Source: Juglans regia (taxonomy: Eukaryota; Streptophyta; Magnoliopsida; Fagales; Juglandaceae). Taken from it: a DNA stretch of 64,000 nt. The notes beneath the pieces are model-generated. The model was not told the origin of the DNA, ran no database searches, and worked only from the letters and a program-made list of their open reading frames with translations. Positions 11,068-21,479 of this stretch are shown in pieces. The position numbers and the translations under genes are program-made. Every line of letters starts with the position of its first letter. Positions within the stretch are counted from its first letter, which is position 1. The DNA is taken from assembly GCF_001411555.2 (NCBI RefSeq), contig NC_049901.1, positions 27,546,372-27,610,371 on the forward strand, written 5' to 3'.

Positions 11068-13190
11068 ATGGCTGCGACATACGAGCCAAAGAACATCCTC
11101 ATCACTGGAGCCGCTGGCTTCATAGCATCCCATGTTTGTAACCGACTGATCAGGAACTATCCTCATTACAAAATTGTTGTCCTCGACAAGCTTGATTACT
11201 GTTCAAATCTGAAGAACTTGCTACCCTCAAAATCATCCCCTAATTTTAAATTCATCAAGGGAGACATTGAGAGTGCTGACCTTGTGAACTTCATTCTTCT
11301 TTCTGAGTCCATTGATACCATAATGCACTTTGCAGCCCAGACCCATGTTGACAACTCCTTTGGTAACAGCTTGGAGTTCACTAAGAACAATATATATGGC
11401 ACCCATGTCCTTCTAGAGGCCTGCAAAGTCACTGGTGGCCAGATCAGGAGGTTTATCCATGTGAGCACAGATGAGGTATATGGGGAGACAGATGAGGATG
11501 CTGTTGTGGGGAACCACGAGGCTTCTCAGCTGCTCCCAACAAATCCATATTCTGCTACTAAAGCTGGGGCGGAGATGCTTGTTATGGCATATGGATGTTC
11601 GTATGGATTACCTGTGATAACCACCAGAGGCAACAATGTCTATGGGCCAAACCAGTTCCCGGAAAAAATGATTCCAAAGTTCATCCTCTTGGCAATGAAG
11701 GGAAAGCCTCTACCAATCCACGGGGATGGATCCAATGTTAGGAGTTATCTCTATTGTGAAGATGTCGCAGAGGCATTTGAAGTCATTCTCCATAGGGGTG
11801 AAGTGGGCCATGTTTACAACGTTGGGACAAAGAAAGAAAGGAGGGTGATTGATGTGGCCAGGGAAATTTGCCAACTTTTCTCTCTAAGCCCCGATACCCA
11901 TATTAAGTTTGTTGAGAATAGGCCTTTTAATGACCAAAGATACTTTTTGGATGACCAGAAGTTGAAGAACTTGGGATGGTTCGAAAGTACTTCATGGGAA
12001 GAGGGCTTAAAGAAGACTATGGAATGGTACGTCAACAATCCTGATTGGTGGGGTGATGTTTCTGGGGCATTGGTCCCTCATCCAAGAATGCTAATGGTGC
12101 CTGGAATTGAAAGGAAGTTTGACGGTCCTGATACTAGCAACTCTGCTTCGTCTTTTGCAGTAAATGATTCTAATCAGGACGGAATGGTAGTACCAGGTAC
12201 CACGGACAACCCCTTCACTCAGAAGCCAGCTCTGAAGTTCTTGATTTATGGTAGAACAGGGTGGATCGGCGGGCTTCTTGGGAAAATTTGTGACAAACAA
12301 GGGATACCCTTTCAGTACGGAAGGGGCCGCTTGGAGGAAAGGTCACAGCTCTTGGCAGATATTCAGACTGTTAAGCCGACTCATGTTTTTAATGCTGCTG
12401 GAGTGACTGGCAGACCCAATGTGGATTGGTGTGAAACTCATAAACCAGAGACTATCCGGACAAATGTTGCTGGTACTTTAACCTTGGCAGATGTCTGCAG
12501 AGAGCATGGCCTCCTAATGATGAATTATGCTACTGGCTGCATTTTTGAATACGATGCTGCACATCCATTAGGATCTGGAATTGGGTTCAAGGAGGAGGAC
12601 AAACCTAATTTCACTGGTTCTTTCTATTCCAAAACCAAAGCCATGGTAGGCAATGCCAATTTTAATTCTTATTTTCATCCTGAGAATTCTTAACATGACT
12701 GCCAACTGATATCTCACTATTTTTTAATCAGGTTGAAGAACTCATACAAGAATATGACAATGTTTGCACCCTCAGAGTCCGAATGCCAATATCATCTGAT
12801 CTCAGCAACCCACGTAACTTTATCACAAAGATTTCGCGATATAACAAAGTGGTTGACATTCCCAACAGCATGACTATCTTGGATGAGCTACTACCCATTT
12901 CGATTGAGATGGCCAAAAGGAACTGCAGGGGCATCTGGAACTTCACAAATCCAGGCGTTGTAAGTCACAATGAGATTCTGGAAATGTACAAGAACTACAT
13001 TGATCCCAACTTCAACTGGGTTAATTTCACACTGGAAGAACAGGCCAAGGTCATTGTTGCCCCCCGCAGCAACAATGAGATGGATGCTTCCAAGTTAAAG
13101 AATGAATTTCCTGAGTTGCTGCACATCAAGGAATCGCTGATCAAATACGTCTTTGAACCCAATAAGAAATTAATTGCTGGCGAAGTTTGA
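11068..13190 (+). CDS. UDP-L-rhamnose synthase (trifunctional RHM), two coding exons
   Basis: Coding segments 11068-12645 and 12732-13190 are joined across an 86-bp GT-AG intron (12646-12731), giving 678 residues; plant RHM proteins are about 670. The N-terminal half is a UDP-glucose 4,6-dehydratase of the extended SDR fold: NAD-binding GAAGFIA at residues 14-20, STDEVYG at 133-139 and the YSATK active site at 161-165. The C-terminal half is the 3,5-epimerase/4-keto-reductase: GRTGWIG at 395-401, GVTGRPN at 445-451 and YSKTK at 520-524. The intron falls just after YSKTK. Together the domains convert UDP-glucose to UDP-L-rhamnose in the cytosol, the donor for pectin (rhamnogalacturonan) and flavonoid glycosides. 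I chose the ATG at 11068 because the family begins M-A-x-Y-x-P-K-N-I-L-I-T-G. The in-frame ATG 39 bases upstream is probably inside a leader intron. No stops or frameshifts are seen, so it looks functional. A tandem Gly pair at residues 123-124 appears one residue longer than the form I recall. Confidence 0.96.
12646..12731 (+). other. RHM intron
   Basis: The donor is ATG|GTAGGC and the acceptor is TTTTTAATCAG|GTTGAAG. Removing 86 bp restores the continuous RHM frame from YSKTKAM into VEELIQEYDN. Reading through it gives a stop within 30 codons. Confidence 0.95.
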
Positions 13191-13650
13191 AAATAAGCAC
13201 ATCATAAACTACGTTTAAGGACCAATTTATACGCTCTTTTTCCCCCTCCGCGTAGTGAATTTGGTTTCCTGTTAGATTTGTTACCATTTTTTTATTCATC
13301 ATTCATATGAATTCATCATTCATATGCTTCAATTCCACGAGGTAATGTCGTTATTTAATTCAGTTTGGCCATTGTTAAAAGGAGCTTAGAATGGCTTCCA
13401 CATGTATAAATTTCAAAGTTCTTGATATATTAAGCTGTTTCTTGATCAATGTCTCTGGTATCCCAATTTCCTTTTTAATTTGAGTTTTAGGCAGATGCAG
13501 CTTTGAATGTTTGGCGTCGTATGCAGACAACCCTAGTCTTAAAGAATAACAATGAACGGTAAAGATGAAGTGAGAGGCATTGGCATGTGAGGATTTGTCT
13601 ATAATCTCCTCTAGAGCATGGGATGCACACAATACCTCAGAACTTTATCT
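13191..13650 (+). other. Putative RHM 3' UTR and downstream flank
   Basis: This is AT/T-rich DNA after the RHM stop. TTCATCATTCATATG is present twice (about 13294 and 13312). No canonical AATAAA signal is evident, so the poly(A) site is not assigned. Confidence 0.4.
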
Positions 13651-13659
13651 TCAGCAGGG

Positions 13660-13865
13660 AATTAAAACTGCTCGTTGGCATCTACACTTATATCATCTAA
13701 TCATTATAATTTTATCAATTTTTTTACACAAAATATAATAAATAATTCAACTTTTTCAAATTTCAAAACAATAATAATATTCTAAAAATATTTTATTCAA
13801 TTTTTAATTTTCATTTAAACTTATATCATCTCAATTCACTATCCAAACATTTTCTCATTATTTCA
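13660..13865. repeat. MITE-like element downstream of RHM
   Basis: It contains TATATCATCTAATCATTA, AAAATATAATAAATAATTCA, ACTTTTTCAAATTTCAAAAC and ends in TATCATCTCAATTCACTATC CAAAC. I associate this text with a very abundant MITE family in walnut/oak-type genomes (recollection). No coding sequence is present. Confidence 0.5.
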
Positions 13866-15057
13866 ATTAATACTAAACTATGTACAGAAGCTGAAAGAAC
13901 AGAGAAAGCATAATACTTATCCTCTGATGTAATTTTACCATCTTTATGAACAGTGTTTGAACCAGAAATTCCAATGACTAATGTTAGATACAGTCATAAT
14001 TTGTGTAAGTATTGTGCACTCATTTTAAAACAGTGTGGGGTCTACTATTAAAAAATTAATTTTTTTATATAGGTCTCATATTTACTTTTTTTTTTTTTCA
14101 AAATGAGCGTGTTTGCATACTCTATGACTGCAAATATTATTTCTCATGTATATATTATACAATTTGTTATTTATAATTATAAGAAAATATGTTATAGATG
14201 TAATTTAATTTTATATTCCTTTCAATTTATAAGAAATACTTTTTAGATTGTATAATTTTTAACTCATATTATCAAGTTTTTAAATTTTCGGTGGTATATT
14301 TTTGGTATTTTTTTATGTATGTATACTCATTTTATATTTTAGATGGAAAAGTTATTACTCTTAAGAAATATAGAAAGTATTTCTTCTCATATTTTATATC
14401 TTAAGAAGACTCAAGAATTTTAGACCGGATTAGAAGAAGATTTTCATATTTTTAAAAGATTTTAAGAAGTTTTTAAATTTTTTGACATCAATATTATTTT
14501 TTTTTTATCAAATTTTATTTGAATTTATATAATAATGATTAATAATTCTTGAGAGGTGGCCCCTAGCCTCAACGTGGTTCCGCCACTGTTTATTAAGGGA
14601 TAGTGATAACATTGTATTCCTTGTATACATAAAATACGTAAAGGATTTGTACATGGAAGCTATCATTGTGGGGCTACCATATAAAAAACATATGGGAAGA
14701 ATATTGAGAAAAATCAAGAAAAAAAAATAGGATTTTCAAAGTTGTCCCTTTATAGTTAAGGTTGACTCTAGTAGGTTGTGAGACTCTTCATATTTAATAT
14801 CCTCTGCTTATCTCCTACAGAATTGGAAATGCTCATACACTGATTTTGCTCTATGCAGTAATGGTGTTCATACTCCCCCTGGCCTGGGGTTAAAACAAAG
14901 GCGAAGTTAGCACGTAGCAGTTGAAAGTGAGGTTTTGACAGTGGCTTGGTAAAAATTTATGCCAGCTGGTGTTGGAGGAAAGTGAAACAAACCGAGTCTC
15001 AGGTGCACAGAGGGCCACACACTCACGAACATAAGAGGTAATCAGGCTAAACATGTT
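13866..15057. other. Intergenic, no gene seen
   Basis: AT-rich DNA with T/A runs. A phrase at 14546-14592 (GAGAGGTGGCCCCTAGCC ... TTCCGCCACTG) looks like the end of an old dispersed repeat. I could not assign the remainder. Confidence 0.5.
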
Positions 15058-15870
15058 TAGTTTGCCCTCAAATTTCGCTTTTGGGATTTGATAGAATTTG
15101 AAACGTTGGAACATGCAATACAAGGTCACGTACTCCCATTTATGACAGTTAATAATGCAATGCACCTAGCATGATTATAATAATATGCAATATTCGTATT
15201 AGATAAATTTTTTTGAGCAATACACAATGTACCAAGATACAAATCCCAAAACATAAACACTTACATTAATATTCACATATCCGAAAATACATATCATTCA
15301 TCCAACAAGTTTGTAATTAAAACAACGTAGTGCTCGAATCATATCTCCATAGTTACATGCATAAATAAAAACTAAGCTAAACATCAAATTGTAGATGCAA
15401 CTCAACTATAAGCTCCAAAATAGAATCCAAGAGCTAGAGGACCAACTCCATGAACTCCTCAAGATTCCTAATTCCCATCCTACTCGACCTCGTCCAGATA
15501 GTCGTGCACTACTCCTTGCCTCCCTGACATATCGTCTACCATTTGGAGGGAATAATAGTTAGGACTACCATAGTGAGATTTATAAATTTCAGCAAGTAAA
15601 ACTCCTAAACTACTAATTGTAGAAATAAGCATGCATGATAATAACATGACGTGTATGCTTGATGAACATGAATTTGCTTATGCATGACATGATTTAGAAA
15701 CATGGTAACTTAACATGAAAATGGCACAATTAGGAACACAATAACTTGACATGAACATGTCATGCTTGCTTGTGTGAACATGAGACATTCATACATACAC
15801 ATTTGATTACATGATAATGGACGCTCCATGACTCCCCATAGTCTGTGTGCTCCTGTTGGTATCGCATCAC
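15058..15870 (-). repeat. Fragment of the long-LTR family (LTR 'e'), 3'-terminal part
   Basis: On the minus strand the LTR terminus (here degenerate, TTTGCCCTCAAATT) is followed, as in all other copies, by GAAACGTTGGAACATGCAAT, ACAAGGTCACGTACTCCC and GCAATGCACCTAG. The TGAGATT/AATTTCA hairpin lies at 15574-15591. The copy fades after about 15850, where it meets the Tat-like LTR end. Confidence 0.65.
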
Positions 15871-16212
15871 ATCACATGTCCTTGCACAACTGTGAGTACG
15901 TCATTCATGAAGGCTTTACCCGTAGGTAAATTCATAACTTGCACTTGTAGCATATAGTAGAATCTCCCCTCTCCAAACCCTCGTGAACGTAGACCTAGTG
16001 CCAAACCACGTAAATTTGTGTGTCTATCTCTATTAATTTTCTCTGCATTTAAATACTGTTCATCGCCATGATGTACGAACCAACACCGTACAGTCACACC
16101 GGACTCCTACCGAGGGGCTCAATACAGCACCAATCGAGGCCCAGCGCCTTTCAGCGTGTCCCGTGAATGGATCTCTCTTCCCTTTTGGACTGTGCGCATT
16201 TTTTGACATTAA
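15871..16212 (+). repeat. Tat-like LTR 3' end (R/U5)
   Basis: The phrase CCACGTAAATTTGTGTGTCT, followed by a pyrimidine-rich run and then a primer-binding-site-like sequence, matches the 3' end of Tat-lineage Ty3/gypsy LTRs as I know them. The upstream part of this LTR is not recognisable, so the copy is truncated. Confidence 0.5.
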
Positions 16213-16216
16213 TAGT

Positions 16217-16233
16217 TGGCGCCGTTTGTGGGA
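16217..16233 (+). promoter_or_regulatory. Primer-binding-site-like sequence of a Tat-type element
   Basis: TGGCGCCGTTTGTGGGA immediately follows the presumed LTR end (TTGACA then TTAATAGT). TGGCGCCGTCTGTGGGA-type sequences occupy this position in Tat/Athila-group gypsy elements. I do not assign the primer tRNA. Confidence 0.55.
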
Positions 16234-18185
16234 TCGAGATTTTTTTTATATACCGGAAGCGAAAGAATGACGATTTTTCAGCGCGCTAAATAATCTCCGA
16301 AGGAGCAGATGAAACTCTCTCAGATAAGTGTTCTCAACCAATTATCTTTGAAGGAGGAGACGAAACTCTCCTAGATAAGTGTTCTCAACCTTTCGACTTT
16401 TATTTTTATAAAAAATACTGCTGCAAAAAGTGGGCAACTACTCGCCTAGGCAATTAAGTGCGTTGCATTTGATTGCTTTCCTCGCACGCAGCATAGGGCT
16501 TGGAACCCAAACTCCCTATCCACTCAGACTGCGAATACACAGTCGGTAGAGCACGTGGTTTACAAGAAAAGAGAGGCTGTGGTATACTGGACATGCTCAC
16601 AAGAAAGGACCAAGTGTGCGTGCACAGTGCACTACTGCAGGTGGCCGTGTATGGCATGAACAGTGCCATGCACATACCACGTCGGGTGCACGACAACGTG
16701 CACCTAGCTGCGAGCCCAGACCACCTGCTGGTGGCATCCATTTGGACCATCGACGATCTATGACGAGAGGCCTGCCGGCACCTTAACTTTCACACGGGGC
16801 AGCGGCGAGACTAAGGGACCTCACTGGCAGTCGCCTTGCTGTCTGCCGGCGTCGTCTGTCCCTACTGGACTGATCTTTGACCACCTTGGTAGAAGAACGC
16901 TGTCCCCCGATCACGCACGACATAACACAATAACAGCAACAACATAAATTACCCCGCCCTCGCCTTGACACAGGGTGGAAGTGGCATCGGTGGTCACCTG
17001 TGTAATCTTCGGTGCCTTCTGTCCCCTTGGGGGTGGTCTGTGACTGCCCTTCACAGAGGGGACCTCACTGTGCAGACTCCACGACCTTAATAGACTCTCC
17101 ATGGCCATAAGTCCCCACGGTCAAGTACTAAACGACCAAATTACACGGCCTTAACAGACTCTCCACGGCCACAAGTCCTTATGGGCATGGACTCCACAGC
17201 AGTACAGTAGCGGGAGAACTACTCCTTGCCCATGTGCACGGCCCCTCTCCTCGGCCATGTGCACCATAGCTGAGGTCCTCCTCTCCCAGACCACTGCAGT
17301 TCACCCCGGTGGCCCCTTGGCCGTGCACTCAGTGCAATGGACTCTTTGGCCAACTCATGGCCGAGGTCTCCTCACCCATCCATGGCCACTACATGTCGGT
17401 CACCTCACCCATGGCTTCCATGCATTGCGGAAAAAAGAAGCTCCACGGCCTCCACTCGTTGGCCTTGCATTGCGGCCAAAAAACCATGGCCTCCTCTCAT
17501 GCGGCCATATACACAGTGGGCAAACTCTACAGCCAAGGGCTACATGGCCACTACATGTGCGCCATGCACCGCAGCCATCTACTCATTTGCACGGACCCCT
17601 CCATGACCATATGCACAGTGGGCATGCAGAAGTACACAAGTGTAAAGGAGAACAGTGGTGCATAGTGCACTGGCTCCACGACCATCGCCTCACAACCATG
17701 CATGCTCCTCGGTCAAAGACACCCATCAACTTCCTACTCATATGCTCGGACTCGTACGAGTTGCAAAAAAAAAAAAAAAAGAAAGAAGAGAGAAATGACG
17801 AACAACAGTAAGGAGCTAAAAAAAAAACAAACAAAAGAAAAGAAAATAAAATAAAAATGGAAGTGGAAATAAACATGAAGAGTAAGGAAGAAAGGAAATG
17901 GCAAACAACAGCGGGCAACTTCAATCAAGCAGGGGACAAGCAAAAAAAAAGAAGAAGAAAATAATCAAAAAACAATGGGCAAAAATCAATTGCAGCAGCT
18001 ACACGCTCCGGTCTGTCTCCTTAAAAAAATTGTGTGAACTTTGTTTTACTAACGCAATTATTTCTTATGGTGTGAAATACCAGTTGTACAATCAAACATG
18101 ATATCTCCAATTAGCGTAACTTGCAAAGATAGAATCGACTAGTTCCCATTGGCAAATTCAACTCCACTAAACGGGAACGCCATCA
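16234..18185 (+). mobile_element. Internal region of a Tat-like, apparently non-coding element
   Basis: Unlike its AT-rich surroundings this stretch is GC-rich and rich in the words CCATGGCC, CCACGGCC and CACTACATG (17100-17640), giving spurious open frames on both strands. No gag, protease, RT or integrase motif appears in any frame. A-rich runs occupy 17765-17985. It is probably a non-autonomous derivative or the non-coding interior of a decayed Tat/Ogre-type element. Confidence 0.45.
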
Positions 18186-18190
18186 ACAAC

Positions 18191-19640
18191 TTACCTCCCT
18201 GTGAGCCAAAAAGGAAAATGTAGGCCTAAAAGGTTGCCTTGTCCCTCTCGTGGAGGAGTGCGGGTCGGTCATTGGCCACCAGAAAATAAAGTTTACCTTC
18301 CTCGTAAGTGTCAACAGGTGGGAGTGGGTTCATTAACAGACTTCCCAAACAACTTACCTCCCTGCAGGATATCAAAGGGAAATGTAGGCCTAAAATGTTG
18401 TCTTGTCCCTCCCACAGTGGAGAGCGGGATTAGCCACACGTCTCCTCGAATGAATTACGCTGACCTCTGTTGCGATGAAGTGTAGAATCAGTGCCAGCTT
18501 GACCCAAACCTACCATTTCCTGTGATGTCAACGTGCAGGATCGGGATTAGTAACAGACTGGCCGAACAACTTACCTCCTCACTAAGGATGATAGGTGAGT
18601 AGGCGGCTCAGCTTCCTCATCCGAGAGAGTGGGATCAGTCTCGAGGCTGCCTTAATAACTTACCCTGACCCCCATCATGGTGAAGGAGTTGATCAACTAC
18701 ATCGTTATCCGAATTACCTCCCCATGGGGCAACAGAGGGAAGGTAGGCCTTAAATGTTGCCTTATCCTTCCTGCGATGGAGTGCAGGTTAGTCCTCAGCT
18801 ACCCAAAGGAAAAATTTTTGCCTTCCTTATGAATGTCAATGGGCGGGAGTGGGTTCAGTAACAAAACTACCTGAACAATATACCTCCCTACGGGATACCA
18901 TAGGGAAAGGTTGGCCTAAAAGATTGCCTTGTCCCTCTCACAGCGGAGAGCAGGATTAGCTTCAAGTCTACATGAATAACTTACCCCGACCCCTGCGTCG
19001 ACGAAGTGTGGGATCAGAGGCAGCCTGACCGAAAATTACCCTTTCCTACGGTGTCAATGGGCAAGATTGGGTCCAGTAACAGACTGCCTGAACTATTTAT
19101 CTCCCTACGGGATACCAAAGGGAAAGGTAGGCCTAAAAGGTTTCCTTACCCCTCCCGTAGTGGAGAGCGGGTTCATCCCTAAGGCTACCTGAATACTTAT
19201 CCTGACCCCATCATGGTAAAGGAGTGGACCAGCCACATCGCTATCTGAATTAACTCCTCGGGAAGGAGAGAGGCGGCTTGGCATGAGGCATTCCGAACTC
19301 TCCCTGACGGAGAGCTGGCCAAGTCTATGGACCGCTAGAATAATGAAGAGAAAGATATGGACATCATCAACGGGATCGCCATCAGCAACTTAACTCCCCA
19401 TGAGGTAAAAGGGAAAGGTAGGCCTTAAAGGTTGCCTTGTCCCTCTTGCTGAGGAGTGTGGGTCGGCCATTGGCCACGCGAAGACAAAAACATCTACCAA
19501 CGGACTCCACATCAGGGAACTCTTCATCAATAGAATATCCACTAGCTCCAACCTACCTCCCCGCGAGGCAAAAAGGACGAGTCACGCCAGAGGCGGCTCT
19601 ATCCCTTTCGTGGAGGAGTGTGGGCCGACCTTCAGCCACT
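18191..19640 (+). repeat. Higher-order tandem repeat inside the Tat-like element
   Basis: The word group CTTACCTCCCT ... AAAGGGAAAGGTAGGCCTAA ... TTGCCTTGTCCCTC ... GGAGAGCGGG recurs at 18191, 18353, 18713, 18878, 19096, 19389 and 19554. Spacings of about 162/360 then 165 suggest a composite unit of about 522-525 bp with two sub-units, later disturbed by indels. Ogre/Tat elements are known to carry tandem repeats in their non-coding interior. Confidence 0.8.
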
Positions 19641-19643
19641 GAA

Positions 19644-19853
19644 CATATTCATCAGCGGAATCTCCATCAACAGGATCTCCCCCAACAAAATTTTCATCAA
19701 CGGAATCTCCATCAATAAAATCTTCATCAGTGGAATCTCCATCAACATAATCTTCATTAGCAGAATCTCCACCAACGAAATCTCCATCAGCAGAATCTCC
19801 ACCAATAGAACCTTCAACAACAGAATCTCCATCACAGGAATCTTTGCAAACAG
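19644..19853 (+). repeat. 15-bp minisatellite, about 14 units
   Basis: Units of the form AATCTCCATCAACAG / AATCTTCATCAGTGG repeat without gaps. Because 15 is divisible by 3, all frames stay open on both strands; the resulting repetitive peptides are by-products, not a gene. Confidence 0.9.
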
Positions 19854-19869
19854 AAACTAACACTCTGAC

Positions 19870-20540
19870 AATGCAGGAATGAGCCAATAAAAAGAAAAGT
19901 TAAGAAAACGTGGCGAGACAAAACAAAAGAAAAGAAATGGAAGGAGAAAACGGAAAGAAAAGCTAAGGAAAAGAGGCAAAGCAAAAAAAAAATAAAAAAG
20001 GAAGGAGCAAACAAAACACTAAGGGAAAGTGGTAGGACAAAGTGAAAGGAAAGAAAAAGGGAAGAACAAAAAAGGCTAATGGGGGTAAAGCAATAGGAGC
20101 AAAAGGAACGGAGCTAAAGGAAATAAGGGAGAAAGGCAAGGCGACTAAAGGAAATAGGAGCGAAAGGAAGAGGCGGCGAAAGGAAATAATAGAGAAAGGA
20201 AAAGGCAGCTAAGGAAATAGGAGTGAAAGGGAAAGACGGCTAAAGGAAATGGAAGTGAAAAGAAAAGGCGGCTAAGGAAATAAGAGTGAAAGGATCAAAG
20301 CTAAAGGAAATAAGAGTGAAAGGGAAAGGCGGCTAAAGGAAATGGGAGTGAAAAGAAAAGGCGGCTAAGGAAATAGGAGCGAAAGGAAAAGGAGGCGAAA
20401 GGAAAAGGTGGCAAAAGGAAATAAGAGCGAAAGGGAAATGTGGCTAAAGGAAAAAGCTAAAGGAAAGGCAGAAATAGAAGGAAAAGGTGGCTAAAGGAAA
20501 TAGGAAAGGCAAATAAAGTTAAAGAAAATCAAAAGGACAA
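19870..20540 (+). repeat. Polypurine repeat tract (AAAGGAAATAGGAG-type)
   Basis: About 670 bp of almost pure A/G on the plus strand. Variants of AAAGGAAATAGGAGTGAAAG and GAAAAGGCGGCTAAGG repeat roughly every 40-50 bp. It follows directly on the minisatellite. Confidence 0.85.
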
Positions 20541-20663
20541 AGCGATGTCATGAAGGCTCGGCGGGGTACAATCCCACCTAAAGACCGACAAGCGGTAAAA
20601 CTGACGGCCCAGTGGAATGAGACGAGGCGAATGGAAAATAGGCTAAGAAATTCATGACGTTCC

Positions 20664-20711
20664 TAAAACCTAAAGAAATTCATCCACTGAATTTCTGGCA
20701 GGTTGTCACAT
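20664..20711 (-). repeat. Short LTR 5'-end fragment
   Basis: Read on the minus strand this is TGTGACAACCTGCCAGAAAT TCAGTGG, matching the 5' end of the 4.4-kb LTR family (TGTAACAGCCCGCTAGAAAT at 24861). Only about 50-60 bp survive. 20712-20834 is unassigned DNA. Confidence 0.6.
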
Positions 20712-21367
20712 TTAGCCACATCATTCGTACTACAGGATGACAGAGACATATAGCTAGACAGGGTCAGCACCTTTTTACGTCCTGCCCACTCTTTAGTCTT
20801 TTCTTGAATTAGGGACTTGTAGGTGATGTCACCCTGTGACACCCTCAGATTTCCTCTTGGGATCAAACAAACATCTAAACCGTCGAGACATGCAACACAA
20901 GGTTACCTGCCCCACTCAGGACAAATAAAGATGCAATGCACCTAGCATGCATCTAACAGTATGTAATATTCGTAGTAGATAATTTTTTTTCTTTCTTGAG
21001 CAATACTACGCACCAAACTAAAGATATCCCAAATACTTAAAACATAATCCATAAACATTAAAGTGATGGACCTTCTTGATTACATCATAAGTCCAAAATG
21101 TCTGTAATCATAAGAGTACTAGAGACCAAGCTCCTTAAGTACAAGTATGAACTAAAGCAACTACTAGGCTAATCCATTGAGTAGCTCGCGCAACTCAGTC
21201 AAGGATGCCATAATACTAACGATAAATCAAAGCATTGAGGCTATGAGCTCCGTGTTGTGCCGTCGTTGTCTAATCGACCGTCTCTAATCGGTCCACCTCT
21301 GGTGCACCTCTTGATCCTGACACATGGTCTACCATTCTAGGGGGAATGGTAGTCGGGACTACTCCGG

Positions 21368-21390
21368 TGAGATTTGATTACAAATCTTAA
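21368..21390 (-). other. LTR twin hairpin (copy in LTR A)
   Basis: The plus strand reads TGAGATTTG ATTA CAAATCTTA, with the second hairpin's CTACCATTC / GAATGGTAG pair alongside at 21325-21365. See the copy at 28783 for the family description. Confidence 0.65.
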
Positions 21391-21479
21391 CAAGTTAACA
21401 AATAACTTGACATACAGGTCAAAGATGCATGCATGATAGTAAAAGCATGAATGCATACACGATCATAAGTAAGCTTCAC

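Noticed and set aside
17257..17811. Three overlapping frames rich in His, Pro and Thr
   Set aside because: They arise from repeated CATGGCC/CACTACATG words in the Tat-like interior.
19582..19887. Open frames on both strands with Asp/Gly or Ile/Ser repeats
   Set aside because: Produced by the 15-bp minisatellite, whose unit length keeps every frame open.
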